This document shows, piece after piece, positions 8,989 to 17,770 of a stretch of DNA of 64,000 bases. Both the position numbers and the translations under genes were made by a program. The DNA is taken from the NCBI GenBank assembly GCA_036745415.1, contig DAIOGF010000001.1:62001-126000 (forward strand), in the 5' to 3' direction. This stretch comes from CAILQE01 sp036745415. GTDB taxonomy: Bacteria; Patescibacteriota; Saccharimonadia; Saccharimonadales; UBA4665. The notes under the pieces were generated by a model. It had not been told where the DNA came from. It saw only the letters and a program-made list of their open reading frames with translations, and ran no database searches. Position 1 is the stretch's first letter. Every line of letters starts with the position of its first letter.

Positions 8989-10651
8989 TAAATTCAATTT
9001 AGGAATAGAAAATCTTACTGATAAATTTTCATATACATCCCTTAAAGAAAATATTGATCACATTATTATAGATAATCAATTTGTGAGAATTTTATACATA
9101 TCAGGATATCCATACGTAGCAAGTAACGGCTGGATGGAAAATCTTATTAAATTTAATTCAGATAATGATTTATCTTTCTTTATAGAACAAATACCTGCAA
9201 ATTTAGCTTTGCCTAAATTAAATAGAAAAATTACTGAATTAGAGTCAACCAGAAGAGCTATGCTAAAAGACGGTAAATTAGTATCTTCAGATATTAATGA
9301 TCCGCTTAGTTCGGCTATGGAGCTTAAAGATAAAATAATTCGCGGTCAAGAAAAATTATTTCAGTTTAGTATCTATATTGCACTCCGAGAAAATTCTATT
9401 GAAGATATAAATAAATCTACGAATTTACTAGAGACCATATTAGCTTCTAAATTATTCAATACAAGAACTGCATACCTTCAGCAAATAGATGCTATGCAAT
9501 CTGTGCTTCCTAGATTAGAGGATAAATTAAAACAAAAAAGAAATCTTAACTCAACATCCTCAGCCTTAACCTTCCCCTTCATATCTTCTGAGGTTTTCCA
9601 TAAGGATGGAACTCTTTATGGAATTAATAAGTCCAATGATTCATTGGTTATTATAGACAGATTCAGTCTTAATAATGCTAATTCAATAGTGTTTGCTCAG
9701 AGTGGAAGTGGAAAAAGCTACTTATCTAAAATTGAGATATTAAGACAATTAATGATAGGAACACAGGTTATAGTTATTGACCCAGAAGATGAATATAGGG
9801 ATCTATGTAATCACGTTAAAGGACAGTATATAGATATTGATATAGATTCAGATAACCACATTAACCCTTTCGATATTTCCAATAAGAACAAAAAACAAAA
9901 TTTGTCAGAATTTATTCAGGAACTAACAGAAATATTAGATTTACTTACTGAAGGCTTAGATGTATCAGAAAAAGCTGTAATAGATAAAGCTTTAACTTAT
10001 CTTTATTCAAAAGCTAGATCCAATACTGATATCTCGGATTTATATAGATATTTAAAGAAAAATAAATTCAATTTACTTGCTAATAAATTAGAAAAATACG
10101 TTAAGGGAAGTTTGAAATCTTTATTTGTGAATAAAACCAATATTGATTTAGATAATAGATTAGTTGTATTTGGCATAAAGAACTTACCTAGTGGCATCAA
10201 GCAACTAATGATGTTAATAATCTCTAATTACATATCTAACAAAGTAAAAAATGACCCAGTCAAAAGGTTATTGGTAATAGATGAAGGTTGGATGTTGCTT
10301 GAGAATGATATCACAGCTCAATTTATTGCAGGACTAGTTAGGCGAGCAAGGAAATACTACTTGGGGGTATCAATAATTTCCCAACAAGCCAATGACTTTT
10401 TAAATAACAAATATGGTTCAGCTATAGCTTCTCAAAGTTCAATGAGAATATTATTAAAACAAGACACAACAAGTATAGATAGAGTTAGCCTTGATTTCTC
10501 TTTGAGTAACTATGAGAAATCTTTTCTTTTAAACTGCGGTAAAGGTGACGCACTATTCATTCTAGACAGAACTCATGTTGCGGTAGAAGTAATTGCCTCC
10601 AATGATGAGCACCCAATAATAACAACTAACCCTAAGGAAAAACATGAATAA
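8978..10651 (+). CDS. virB4: VirB4-like conjugation/secretion ATPase
   Basis: Hexameric ATPase that powers type IV secretion assembly and transport. Walker A is AQSGSGKSYLSK (about residue 240), then VIDPEDEYRDL and INPFDI typical of VirB4. Walker B is LLVIDEGWMLLEN (about residue 430), and ISQQANDFL precedes the arginine-rich sensor region. The N-terminal 200 aa resemble the middle part of VirB4 (PLSSAMELKDKI, QEKLFQFSIYIAL). It is 557 aa; with the preceding gene it makes a full-length VirB4. AAGGAGAGGAA precedes the ATG. No VirD4 coupling ATPase or relaxase is seen in the window. Confidence 0.9.
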   Translation: MKYNKFNLGIENLTDKFSYTSLKENIDHIIIDNQFVRILYISGYPYVASNGWMENLIKFNSDNDLSFFIEQIPANLALPKLNRKITELESTRRAMLKDGKLVSSDINDPLSSAMELKDKIIRGQEKLFQFSIYIALRENSIEDINKSTNLLETILASKLFNTRTAYLQQIDAMQSVLPRLEDKLKQKRNLNSTSSALTFPFISSEVFHKDGTLYGINKSNDSLVIIDRFSLNNANSIVFAQSGSGKSYLSKIEILRQLMIGTQVIVIDPEDEYRDLCNHVKGQYIDIDIDSDNHINPFDISNKNKKQNLSEFIQELTEILDLLTEGLDVSEKAVIDKALTYLYSKARSNTDISDLYRYLKKNKFNLLANKLEKYVKGSLKSLFVNKTNIDLDNRLVVFGIKNLPSGIKQLMMLIISNYISNKVKNDPVKRLLVIDEGWMLLENDITAQFIAGLVRRARKYYLGVSIISQQANDFLNNKYGSAIASQSSMRILLKQDTTSIDRVSLDFSLSNYEKSFLLNCGKGDALFILDRTHVAVEVIASNDEHPIITTNPKEKHE

Positions 10652-11144
10652 AACCATCTACATAATCTGTGGAGTAATTTTATTTATTCTCATCATTTCT
10701 CCGGTCATAGCTTTAGCCAATTTGACAGATTTAATTTCAATTAATAATCCAAATACCAATATCTTTAAAGATGTATATGTATATATGGGCCCAAATGTAG
10801 ACGGGGATAATTACGTTTTCGGAAACTGCACATGGTGGGTGGCTTATTTAAAAATTAAAGAAGGTGATCCGATTCCAAATAACTGGGGAAATGCAGCTAC
10901 TTGGAGTTCGCGCTCTGTATTCGACGGATACCGTGTAGATCATTCACCTTCAGTAGGTTCTATAATGCAAGATTCATATGACGCAGGTGGACTAGGACAC
11001 GTTGCTATGGTTACATCCGTTGATATTTATGGAAATTGGACCATTAGCGAAATGAATTATATTGGATTAGATATTGTTGACAGTAGGAGCTTAAATTATA
11101 GCCAAAGTAACAAGTACAATTTTATTCATAAAGGAGGACTTTGA
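10644..11144 (+). CDS. CHAP-domain peptidoglycan hydrolase of the T4SS locus
   Basis: 166 aa, with an N-terminal membrane anchor or signal peptide (residues 5-26) and one CHAP amidase/endopeptidase domain. Catalytic Cys in FGNCTWWVAY, His in GLGHVAMV, and a following acidic/amide site in ISEMNY. VirB1-like hydrolases in such loci open the wall for the secretion channel. It overlaps virB4 by 8 nt with AAGGA before the start, so it is part of the same operon. Confidence 0.85.
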   Translation: MNKTIYIICGVILFILIISPVIALANLTDLISINNPNTNIFKDVYVYMGPNVDGDNYVFGNCTWWVAYLKIKEGDPIPNNWGNAATWSSRSVFDGYRVDHSPSVGSIMQDSYDAGGLGHVAMVTSVDIYGNWTISEMNYIGLDIVDSRSLNYSQSNKYNFIHKGGL

Positions 11145-11223
11145 TGTAGAATATACAATCTTTAACTAATTACACAAAAATATATTTGATATTTAAAAAA
11201 TTAGTAATCTAAAATGGAGTTAT

Positions 11224-11658
11224 ATGAAAAAAGAAGTAAATACTAAAGAAGATTTCAACACTACACTTATGAATAAAATTAATTTACTCACAAGTGGTTT
11301 AGACTATCTAAAAGTAAGTATGGGTGAACTAAGAACTGAGCTTAAAAATGATATGGGTGAACTAAGAACTGAGCTTAAAAATGATATGGGTGAACTAAGA
11401 GGGAACATGAATGGAATTAAGGATGAAATTAATCAGATTAAATTGTCCATTGTTGATGTACGCAAACATGTAACTAGCATTGATGAAAAATTGGCCATAA
11501 ATAATTCAGAGATAGTAGCAGTAAGAAAAATTGCCTACGAAAATACTGAAGCAATTAAAACTCTAGATTATAAAGTAGACCATCTGTACGAAGACTTGAA
11601 GAAACAAATAGAAGACAATCGAGAAAATGATCAAGGATTAATACTAAAACACGCTTGA
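11224..11658 (+). CDS. Coiled-coil protein with 11-residue repeats
   Basis: 144 aa and almost entirely heptad-like and charged. MGELRTELKND is repeated twice in full and a third time in part, followed by KDEINQIKLSIVDVRKHVTSIDEKL. No membrane segment. It lies 79 nt after the CHAP gene and has GGAG before its ATG as well as a TAAAAT box, so it may be transcribed alone. Its last 28 nt overlap the end of tpiA on the other strand. The fold resembles short coiled-coil spacers; no specific function can be assigned. Confidence 0.7.
   Translation: MKKEVNTKEDFNTTLMNKINLLTSGLDYLKVSMGELRTELKNDMGELRTELKNDMGELRGNMNGIKDEINQIKLSIVDVRKHVTSIDEKLAINNSEIVAVRKIAYENTEAIKTLDYKVDHLYEDLKKQIEDNRENDQGLILKHA
11320..11400 (+). 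repeat. 33-bp tandem repeat (2.4 copies) inside the coiled-coil gene
   Basis: The 33-bp unit beginning ATGGGTGAACTAAGAACTG occupies 11320-11352 and 11353-11385 with no mismatch, and the first 15 bp recur at 11386-11400. The unit is in frame (11 codons), so copy-number change would alter coiled-coil length without a frameshift. Confidence 0.95.
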
Positions 11659-12404
11659 ATCATTTCGTTGAATTGTTGATACTTCAAACTTGCACTACCC
11701 ACTAAAGCACCATCGCATCCAGGTACTGCTAGATATGCAGATATATTGCTAGGATCAACACTGCCTCCATATATTACCCGAATACTGTTGGATATTTTTT
11801 CACCAAAAAGATAGGCTGTCTCTTTTCTAATGTAATCTATCATCTCCTTAACATCGTCAGGCATCGCTTGTTTGTTCCCAAATGTAGATATTGCCCAGAC
11901 TGGCTCATAGGCTATAACCATTTCAGTAACCTCATTTTCAGTTAGCTCTGAGAGTGCAGACGAAATTTGCTCATTAATCACTCGCTTAGCATGGCCATCC
12001 TGTCTCTCTGTGAGATTCTCACCTACGCATAAAATGGGTTTAATTTTATTTCTGAACGCTGCCTTTATTTTTTTAGATATAATTTTATCGTCTTCATGGA
12101 AATAAATTCTTCGCTCACTGTGACCAACAATAACGTACTGGGCAATCCCTCTAAGCATTGTAAAACTAACTTCACCAGTAAATGCACCCTCATCTTCATA
12201 ATAGGCATTTTGTGCGGCTAGCTTAATTTTTCTTAAATCTAATTCCTTGCTAAGGGGCTGCAATGCAACAAATGTAGGGGCAACGACAACTTCTATGTCT
12301 CTATGAGACGTCATAGTTGTAGATAGATTATGGATGTATTTGCTAGCTTCTTGCACATTAAAGTGCATCTTAAGATTTGCTGCTATGAATTTTCTTCTAC
12401 TCAT
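11631..12404 (-). CDS. tpiA: Triosephosphate isomerase
   Basis: Interconverts dihydroxyacetone phosphate and glyceraldehyde 3-phosphate. Catalytic Lys12 in ANLKMH, His in VGHSERR (about residue 95), Glu in IAYEPVWAIST (about residue 167), and phosphate loops YGGSVDPSNI and DGALVGSASL near the end. The length of 257 aa is normal. It follows pgk by 22 nt but also has its own TGTTAAAAT box ending 7 nt before the ATG. Confidence 0.96.
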   Translation of the reverse strand: MSRRKFIAANLKMHFNVQEASKYIHNLSTTMTSHRDIEVVVAPTFVALQPLSKELDLRKIKLAAQNAYYEDEGAFTGEVSFTMLRGIAQYVIVGHSERRIYFHEDDKIISKKIKAAFRNKIKPILCVGENLTERQDGHAKRVINEQISSALSELTENEVTEMVIAYEPVWAISTFGNKQAMPDDVKEMIDYIRKETAYLFGEKISNSIRVIYGGSVDPSNISAYLAVPGCDGALVGSASLKYQQFNEMIQACFSINP

Positions 12405-12411
12405 TAGGCTA

Positions 12412-12420
12412 ATTTTAACA
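12412..12420 (-). promoter_or_regulatory. Extended -10 box immediately upstream of tpiA
   Basis: TGTTAAAAT on the reverse strand, 7 nt from the ATG at 12404, between the pgk stop and the tpiA start. It would give a leaderless tpiA mRNA in addition to read-through from pgk. Confidence 0.45.
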
Positions 12421-12426
12421 TAAGCA

Positions 12427-13707
12427 TTATTTATCTAATAAAGACTCAACTCCAGGTAATTTATGCCCTCCAATAAGTTCTAGAGCCGCGCCACCGCCTG
12501 TAGATAGATGGTTAACCACTTTATCCATTACTTTAGATTGAACGAATCCTGCGGTATCTCCACCGCCAATTAATGAATATGGCTTATTGCCAAATTCACC
12601 GCACATAGCCTGAAGCACTAATTCACTACCATGAGAATATGGTCCTGTTGAAGTAATTAAACTTCTGATTTCAGTTACGCCTAATGTACCATTCCAAATT
12701 ACCGTACTCATTGATTGCATCACTCCTGCTATATATGCACCGCTAAATGGCCCTATATCGGCTATCTTCTCACTAGCAAGAATTCTATAGCTAGACTTAG
12801 CAGGTCTCTTAGGATAACTTTCTATTTCGCTAATTGAATATGCTGACCAATCCACTATTCTAATGTTCGAACTTGGATCTATTTTCTTAGTGACTACGAC
12901 ATCAAAAGGTAACTGAAGCTTAAATTTTCTTTTCTTAGATTCTAATTCCGCTAAATGTAAAATCTTTCTAGCTAGAGGTAGCTCATTCTCCTCATACATA
13001 CTAGAACCTATTTCTATTCCAGTCGCCTTTAGAAAAGTGTTCGCCATAGCACCACCGAGCATAATGAAATCTGCGGAACTAATAAATCTCTCAATAATAT
13101 CTATTTTATCTGCGATCTTAGCTCCCCCAATTATTACCATAAGTGGCTTTTCTGGTTTTGATGCAACATTAGTTATCGTATCCACTTCTCTTTCTAGAAG
13201 AAGACCGGATACACTGGGTAGATATTTAGTAATTGCAGAAGTAGAAGCATTGAATCTATGCACAACACCAAAAGCATCTTGTACGAAAACTTCAGCTAAT
13301 TCACTTAAAGATTTTGCAAACTCTTTACTGTCCTTCTCTTCGCCTTCATAAAATCTTAAGTTTTCTAATAAAATTATTTGTCCATTCTTAAGACTCTTAA
13401 CCTGTTCTAGAGTTTTTTCTCCAATAGCATTTGGAGCGAATGCAATTGCTTTGCCTAAAAGCTTGGCTAATCTCAAAACTATAGGCTGCAAAGACAAACT
13501 TGGATCAATTCCTTTTGGCCTACCGAGATGAGAACAAATTACTATTTTGCAGTTTTGATCCAATAAGTACTTTATTGTTTCTAAAGATTGCTTAATCCTA
13601 TAATCATCAAGGATTATCCCATTTTTTAAAGGCACATTATAGTCGACCCTAAGTAACACTGTCTTATTTCTAAGATTAATATCTCTAACTGTTTTCTTTG
13701 TAAACAT
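12427..13707 (-). CDS. pgk: Phosphoglycerate kinase
   Basis: Makes ATP from 1,3-bisphosphoglycerate. N-terminal LLRVDYNVPLKNG and SHLGRPKG with the substrate arginines; VQDAFGVVHR; the hinge region PLMVIIGGAKIADK; and the nucleotide-binding SLIGGGDTAGFV and HLSTGGGAALELIGG at the C-terminus. The 426-aa length is slightly above the usual 390-400, with extra sequence around residues 280-310. Its ATG shares one base with the stop codon of pyk (TAATG), showing translational coupling. Confidence 0.96.
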   Translation of the reverse strand: MFTKKTVRDINLRNKTVLLRVDYNVPLKNGIILDDYRIKQSLETIKYLLDQNCKIVICSHLGRPKGIDPSLSLQPIVLRLAKLLGKAIAFAPNAIGEKTLEQVKSLKNGQIILLENLRFYEGEEKDSKEFAKSLSELAEVFVQDAFGVVHRFNASTSAITKYLPSVSGLLLEREVDTITNVASKPEKPLMVIIGGAKIADKIDIIERFISSADFIMLGGAMANTFLKATGIEIGSSMYEENELPLARKILHLAELESKKRKFKLQLPFDVVVTKKIDPSSNIRIVDWSAYSISEIESYPKRPAKSSYRILASEKIADIGPFSGAYIAGVMQSMSTVIWNGTLGVTEIRSLITSTGPYSHGSELVLQAMCGEFGNKPYSLIGGGDTAGFVQSKVMDKVVNHLSTGGGAALELIGGHKLPGVESLLDK

Positions 13708-15137
13708 TATTCAATTACCCTCACTTTTATTGTATCCGTCGATCCCACTACTCCAGGATATTTACCCGATGCGCTCACAACCATATCGCCAGTACTTAAT
13801 ACTTTATTTTTAGCCAACCAATTCGTAAGCTTTGTAGCGGCAAATCTGTCGATTGGTCTAACGTAACTCTTAAGCATATACACAATAGATAATTGCTGGG
13901 CTATTTTTCTATCTGAAGTTACGGCAATTATTGGAATCTTGGATCTTCTTGAAGCTATTAGTCTAGCCGTTGCGCCTGATTTAGTCTCAGCTACAATAGC
14001 TTTTGCTTGAATTGAATTAGCTAATTTAACGATTGCAGAAGATATAGCTAATTGCTTTGTATCTTTTATGTATTTTTGTTCCAAATTTTGTTCCATATTC
14101 TTTTCTGTATACGAAATAACTCTTCTCATAAATTTAACAGCCTCAATTGGATAACTTCCAACAGCTGTTTCATCACTTAACATTAAACAATCTGCGCCCA
14201 ATGTGACTCCGGAAGCAATATCACTAACCTCTGCCCTAGTCGGCTCAGAACTAGTAGTCATGCTGTATAGCATTTGCGTAGCAACAATAACTGGCTTCGA
14301 TTGATTAATGCATTTATCTATAATTTGGCGCTGATAAATAGGAACAGCCTCGGGCATAACCTCATAAGCTAAATCTCCTCTTGCGACCATTATTGCATCA
14401 GCTTCAGATATTATGTCGTCTATATTATCTATGGCTCTTTGAGTTTCTATCTTAGCTATTATATTAGTGCGCATATTAAGACTATCTAAAATCTTGTGCA
14501 GTTCTCTGATATCTTTATCGGACTGAATAAAACTCTGAGCCACATAATCTACATCTAGCGTGGAAGCAAAAACTAAATCGGCTCTATCTTTAGAAGTTAT
14601 TACATCCCCGCCAAAATCTGTATCAGGTAAATTTATACCTTTACGCTTAATTAAGGATGCTGAATTTTCTGCTCTTAAATATACTATTCCTTCACTCACG
14701 CTAGTAACCACGGCTTGAAGTTTTCCATCAAAGAATATAGCTCTATGTCCTCTCTTCACTTTAGTGCTTAGATCGTACTGGGTAGGTATAACACCGTTTT
14801 GGTTATAGTCGGCATTGTATCCAAGCTTGAAGCTCTTCCCTTTAGTTATCTCAATAACACCTTCGAAATCTCCTAATCTAATTTTAGGACCCTGAAGATC
14901 TATAATGATAGAGACTGGTTTTGCGAGATCGTTTGATGCCTCTCTAATCCATTTGATTTGATCTAATCTTTCCTGATTAGTTCCATGAGAGAAGTTAATT
15001 CTAATTCCATTGGCTCCGGCATCTAAAAGTTTATATATCTGATTAATATTATTGGTTGATGGACCAACTGTAGCAATGATTTTAGTTCTTCTAAAATTCT
15101 TTAGTGAAAATTTTGAATCAGTTTTTTTAACTTCCAA
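13707..15137 (-). CDS. pyk: Pyruvate kinase
   Basis: Transfers phosphate from phosphoenolpyruvate to ADP. It begins around RRTKIIATVGPSTNN; the active-site Arg/Asn are in IRINFSHG; IDLQGPKIRLG; the catalytic Lys signature is NIIAKIETQ; MVARGDLAYE binds metal; VATQMLYSM and DCLMLSDETAVG follow. The C-terminal domain is present. The start is TTG at 15137 after AAAGGATG; no better in-frame ATG exists. First gene of the pyk-pgk-tpiA unit. Confidence 0.96.
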   Translation of the reverse strand: MEVKKTDSKFSLKNFRRTKIIATVGPSTNNINQIYKLLDAGANGIRINFSHGTNQERLDQIKWIREASNDLAKPVSIIIDLQGPKIRLGDFEGVIEITKGKSFKLGYNADYNQNGVIPTQYDLSTKVKRGHRAIFFDGKLQAVVTSVSEGIVYLRAENSASLIKRKGINLPDTDFGGDVITSKDRADLVFASTLDVDYVAQSFIQSDKDIRELHKILDSLNMRTNIIAKIETQRAIDNIDDIISEADAIMVARGDLAYEVMPEAVPIYQRQIIDKCINQSKPVIVATQMLYSMTTSSEPTRAEVSDIASGVTLGADCLMLSDETAVGSYPIEAVKFMRRVISYTEKNMEQNLEQKYIKDTKQLAISSAIVKLANSIQAKAIVAETKSGATARLIASRRSKIPIIAVTSDRKIAQQLSIVYMLKSYVRPIDRFAATKLTNWLAKNKVLSTGDMVVSASGKYPGVVGSTDTIKVRVIE

Positions 15138-15164
15138 GTATGCCCATCCTTTTAATATATTTTA

Positions 15165-16046
15165 CTACTTTTTTGCGATATCTGGTGAAATTATCATCTT
15201 ATTATTTATCTTCTGATAGATATAATAAAGACCGATAAAGCATAAATATATTATATATATAGATCTATCCACTAAACTAGCCAAAACAACTTGATTAGTA
15301 TTAAGATTGGTTAACTTCTCAGAGAATATTAAGAAGGCCTCCCTAATACCTATTCCCGCAGGTGTTAGTGAAACAAATAAGGATAATGCAGCCACTGCAG
15401 TATAACTCAGAACTTCCCTAATCTTTACACCATGTTTAATGAAATGGATTTCAATGAAATATATTATTGCCGCTAGGAATAACTGTAGTACTGTATTAGA
15501 TATTAGATTAATAAGAATCTTTCCTGATACAAATAATCTTTTGCCCGTAATGTTATGAAGGTATCTTAAAGTTAATAGGTAACCTGAAATCAATATTAAT
15601 ACTGTTGATAAAACCGCGGGAAGCACTGGGAATATACCAAACATCAATAGACAAACAGCAACAGCTCCATAAACCGCATAATAAACTATGGTAGAAATTG
15701 TGTAATCTAAAACTTTAAGATTATGTTTTTCTTTAAGATAATATCCTCTATAAACAGGACCGGCTTGGCCCGGCATGAAGAAATTTAAAACAAGTGAATT
15801 GCTATTTAAAATTAAACTGGTTTTAAAGGTCAGTTTAATTTTATTTAAATGCAGTACAGATATAAAAACTCTAGATATAGCAATGAGCTGCAGGAAATTA
15901 AGAAGAAGAATTACTATAAATATATAAATTGGTATTTTACTAAATTCACTAAATAAATTAGTGTGATTTTTTAAATAGAATACTGCAAAAATAGCTAAAA
16001 TTAGTAGAGTGGCAATATTAAGATATTTTTTTTGTTTGGCATTCAT
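15165..16046 (-). CDS. Flippase-like integral membrane protein (LPG synthase TM / UPF0104 family)
   Basis: 293 aa with about eight hydrophobic segments. Family-like features are the conserved MPGQAGPVYRGYYLKE loop (about residue 92) and TPAGIGIREAFLIF near residue 235. Such proteins act as lipid-linked sugar flippases or partners of glycosyltransferases (AglD-like) or as the membrane half of lysylphosphatidylglycerol synthase. There is no transferase domain here, so the former fits better. It lies 23 nt after a membrane glycosyltransferase gene. Confidence 0.82.
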   Translation of the reverse strand: MNAKQKKYLNIATLLILAIFAVFYLKNHTNLFSEFSKIPIYIFIVILLLNFLQLIAISRVFISVLHLNKIKLTFKTSLILNSNSLVLNFFMPGQAGPVYRGYYLKEKHNLKVLDYTISTIVYYAVYGAVAVCLLMFGIFPVLPAVLSTVLILISGYLLTLRYLHNITGKRLFVSGKILINLISNTVLQLFLAAIIYFIEIHFIKHGVKIREVLSYTAVAALSLFVSLTPAGIGIREAFLIFSEKLTNLNTNQVVLASLVDRSIYIIYLCFIGLYYIYQKINNKMIISPDIAKK

Positions 16047-16054
16047 TCATATCT

Positions 16055-16060
16055 ATTATA
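16055..16060 (-). promoter_or_regulatory. -10 box for the flippase-like gene
   Basis: TATAAT on the reverse strand with 8 nt to the ATG at 16046, located in the short gap after the glycosyltransferase stop. No ribosome-binding site is present, so a leaderless transcript is likely. Confidence 0.4.
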
Positions 16061-16069
16061 TATGAATTA

Positions 16070-17038
16070 TTAATAATACTTTTGTCTTCTAATCTCTTCT
16101 AGGATATCTTCTTGCATAGCCCTATTGATACGAATTAGATTGGCTATGATAGCTAAAGTAAAAGATATGAAGGCCGCATTAAGTAGAACCGTTCCAGTAA
16201 TAAGTGATTGTATATGGTGAGATCCATATAGGTTTTTACTATGGGTCAGTACCAAATATCCATAGTGAATAAAAGGTAAGAGTCCCCCAAGGAAAAATAC
16301 TGATCCAATCGTCAAAAATACAGCATAAGACTTATACATCGTGAATGCATTGAATAGAGCTATCATAGATTTTCTTACGTGCTCAAATGAAGACTTAAAT
16401 AGTCTAGACTCTCTAGTTTTAGGATTAGTATTAATCTTAATAGTTGCTATAGCTAGACGTTTATAACTTGCCTGAACAGTTGCCTCCATTGCAAAATTAA
16501 ATCTACCAACTAAATTAAGTTTAATAGCTGCTTCTTTAGAATATGCTCTAAATCCACTGGTTGCATCTGGAATATTTGTTCCGGCAACTAAATTTAGAAC
16601 TTTTGTTCCAAACTTTTGTAGGAATATTTTAGTCCTAGTGAAATGTTGAATCTTATGAGTTTGCCTATCAGCAATAACAATATCTGCTTTCTTATCTATG
16701 ATAGGCTTAATTAATGCAGGTATTTTTTGTTGGGGATATTGATTATCTCCGTCAGTTAAAACCATTATATCCGCTCCAAGCTCTAATGATCTTCTAATAG
16801 CATCTCTAAGTGATAGAGCTAAGCCTCTAGTTTTAGCATGATGAACAAAATGTTTTACTCCATTTTTCTTGGCAACGGCAACTGTTTTGTCCGTACAGCC
16901 ATCATCTATAACTAGTATTTCTATCTTACTAATTCCCTTAATTTGTTTAGGAATTGTAGATAAAGTTAATGGCAGGGTCTTTTCCTCGTTTAAACAAGGA
17001 ATCATTATTACTAGTTTTAAGCCTTTATTTCTTGCCAT
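16070..17038 (-). CDS. Family 2 glycosyltransferase (DPM1/GtrB-like) with C-terminal membrane segments
   Basis: 322 aa. Residues 8-230 form a GT-A domain: MIPCLNEEKTLPLTL, ILVIDDGCTDKTV, and the metal-binding region VLTDGDNQYPQQKIP. Two hydrophobic segments follow (about residues 235-260 and 285-305). The family moves a sugar from a nucleotide donor to a polyprenyl phosphate at the membrane. The downstream flippase-like gene would then turn the lipid-linked sugar outward; that pairing is inferred from position. Confidence 0.88.
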   Translation of the reverse strand: MARNKGLKLVIMIPCLNEEKTLPLTLSTIPKQIKGISKIEILVIDDGCTDKTVAVAKKNGVKHFVHHAKTRGLALSLRDAIRRSLELGADIMVLTDGDNQYPQQKIPALIKPIIDKKADIVIADRQTHKIQHFTRTKIFLQKFGTKVLNLVAGTNIPDATSGFRAYSKEAAIKLNLVGRFNFAMEATVQASYKRLAIATIKINTNPKTRESRLFKSSFEHVRKSMIALFNAFTMYKSYAVFLTIGSVFFLGGLLPFIHYGYLVLTHSKNLYGSHHIQSLITGTVLLNAAFISFTLAIIANLIRINRAMQEDILEEIRRQKYY

Positions 17039-17099
17039 AATTATTATCTAATTATACATTCTACAGGTTAATAGTAAAGTTTAGCTGAAATATATTTAT

Positions 17100-17128
17100 T
17101 TGATATTACATAAGCATTATTGTATAAT
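17100..17128 (+). promoter_or_regulatory. Near-consensus sigma-70-type promoter, leaderless
   Basis: TTGATA at 17100-17105, exactly 17 bp, then TATAAT at 17123-17128. The ATG at 17135 lies 6 nt after the -10 box, so transcription should start on its A. There is no ribosome-binding site. This is the clearest leaderless promoter in the window. Confidence 0.75.
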
Positions 17129-17134
17129 ATAATC

Positions 17135-17761
17135 ATGAACATGCTGAGAAAGTTTGATAATTCAGAGAAAACAAGTGAAATATTAAACACACCTAACGCC
17201 TTAACTGCGGTTAGATTATTCGGTGGACCTGCCCTAGGAATATTAATGGGAATGAAGGAAATAAGCCCTATTAATGCTCTTGCCTTAATCGCCATCTTAG
17301 GTGCTACTGATGCCGAAGGTAACTTAATTAGACTCAGTGAAAGATTCCCTAAAATACAAAATAAATTAAGGATTCATGCTTCAGAATTAGGAACAAAATT
17401 GGACCCAATTGCAGATAAAGCTTTGGTTGTATCAACTTTAATAGGTGGCGCTATCGGTGGAGATATTTCACCTGCCGTAGCAATAGGAATAGGAACTACC
17501 GAAGCACTAACAAGTGGGGTTACAATTGCCGCTGAAGCTAAAGGAAGCAATCCAAGTGTAAGCAATATCGGTAAACTTGGAATGATAGGTAGAGTTATGA
17601 CTATAGGCAGTAATTTAATAGGTAGCTCAATTCCACCAGAAGCTCATCCCTTGGGGCATGAAATAGCCAATAGTACAACTAGTTTTGGTCTTGCCGTTAC
17701 TGTAGCATTAGGATCATATAGTTGCTACAAATTAGTTAAAGAAAATCTTATTAAAAACTAG
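17135..17761 (+). CDS. CDP-alcohol phosphatidyltransferase-like membrane protein
   Basis: Likely attaches an alcohol head group to a CDP-activated lipid (PgsA-like). NTPNALTAVRLFGGPALG matches the family start. The active-site motif is recognisable but altered: TDAEGNLIR in place of the usual D-x2-DG-x2-AR, and, after about 22 extra residues, GTKLDPIADKA for G-x3-D-x3-D. Several hydrophobic segments follow. An upstream TTG at 17120 is open, but the promoter covers it, so the ATG at 17135 is chosen (208 aa). Confidence 0.65.
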   Translation: MNMLRKFDNSEKTSEILNTPNALTAVRLFGGPALGILMGMKEISPINALALIAILGATDAEGNLIRLSERFPKIQNKLRIHASELGTKLDPIADKALVVSTLIGGAIGGDISPAVAIGIGTTEALTSGVTIAAEAKGSNPSVSNIGKLGMIGRVMTIGSNLIGSSIPPEAHPLGHEIANSTTSFGLAVTVALGSYSCYKLVKENLIKN

Positions 17762-17770
17762 ATTTTCTTT
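17738..17770. terminator. Possible bidirectional terminator in convergent gene ends
   Basis: AAAGAAAATC (17738-17747) pairs perfectly with GATTTTCTTT (17761-17770) around a 13-nt loop. The stem covers the stop codons of both convergent genes, which overlap by 4 nt. T-rich but imperfect tracts follow on both strands. The weak A-T stem keeps confidence low. Confidence 0.35.

Noticed and set aside
6293..11144. Conjugative element or integrated plasmid
   Set aside because: No relaxase, coupling ATPase, integrase, direct-repeat attachment sites or transposase seen; flanking housekeeping genes are intact.
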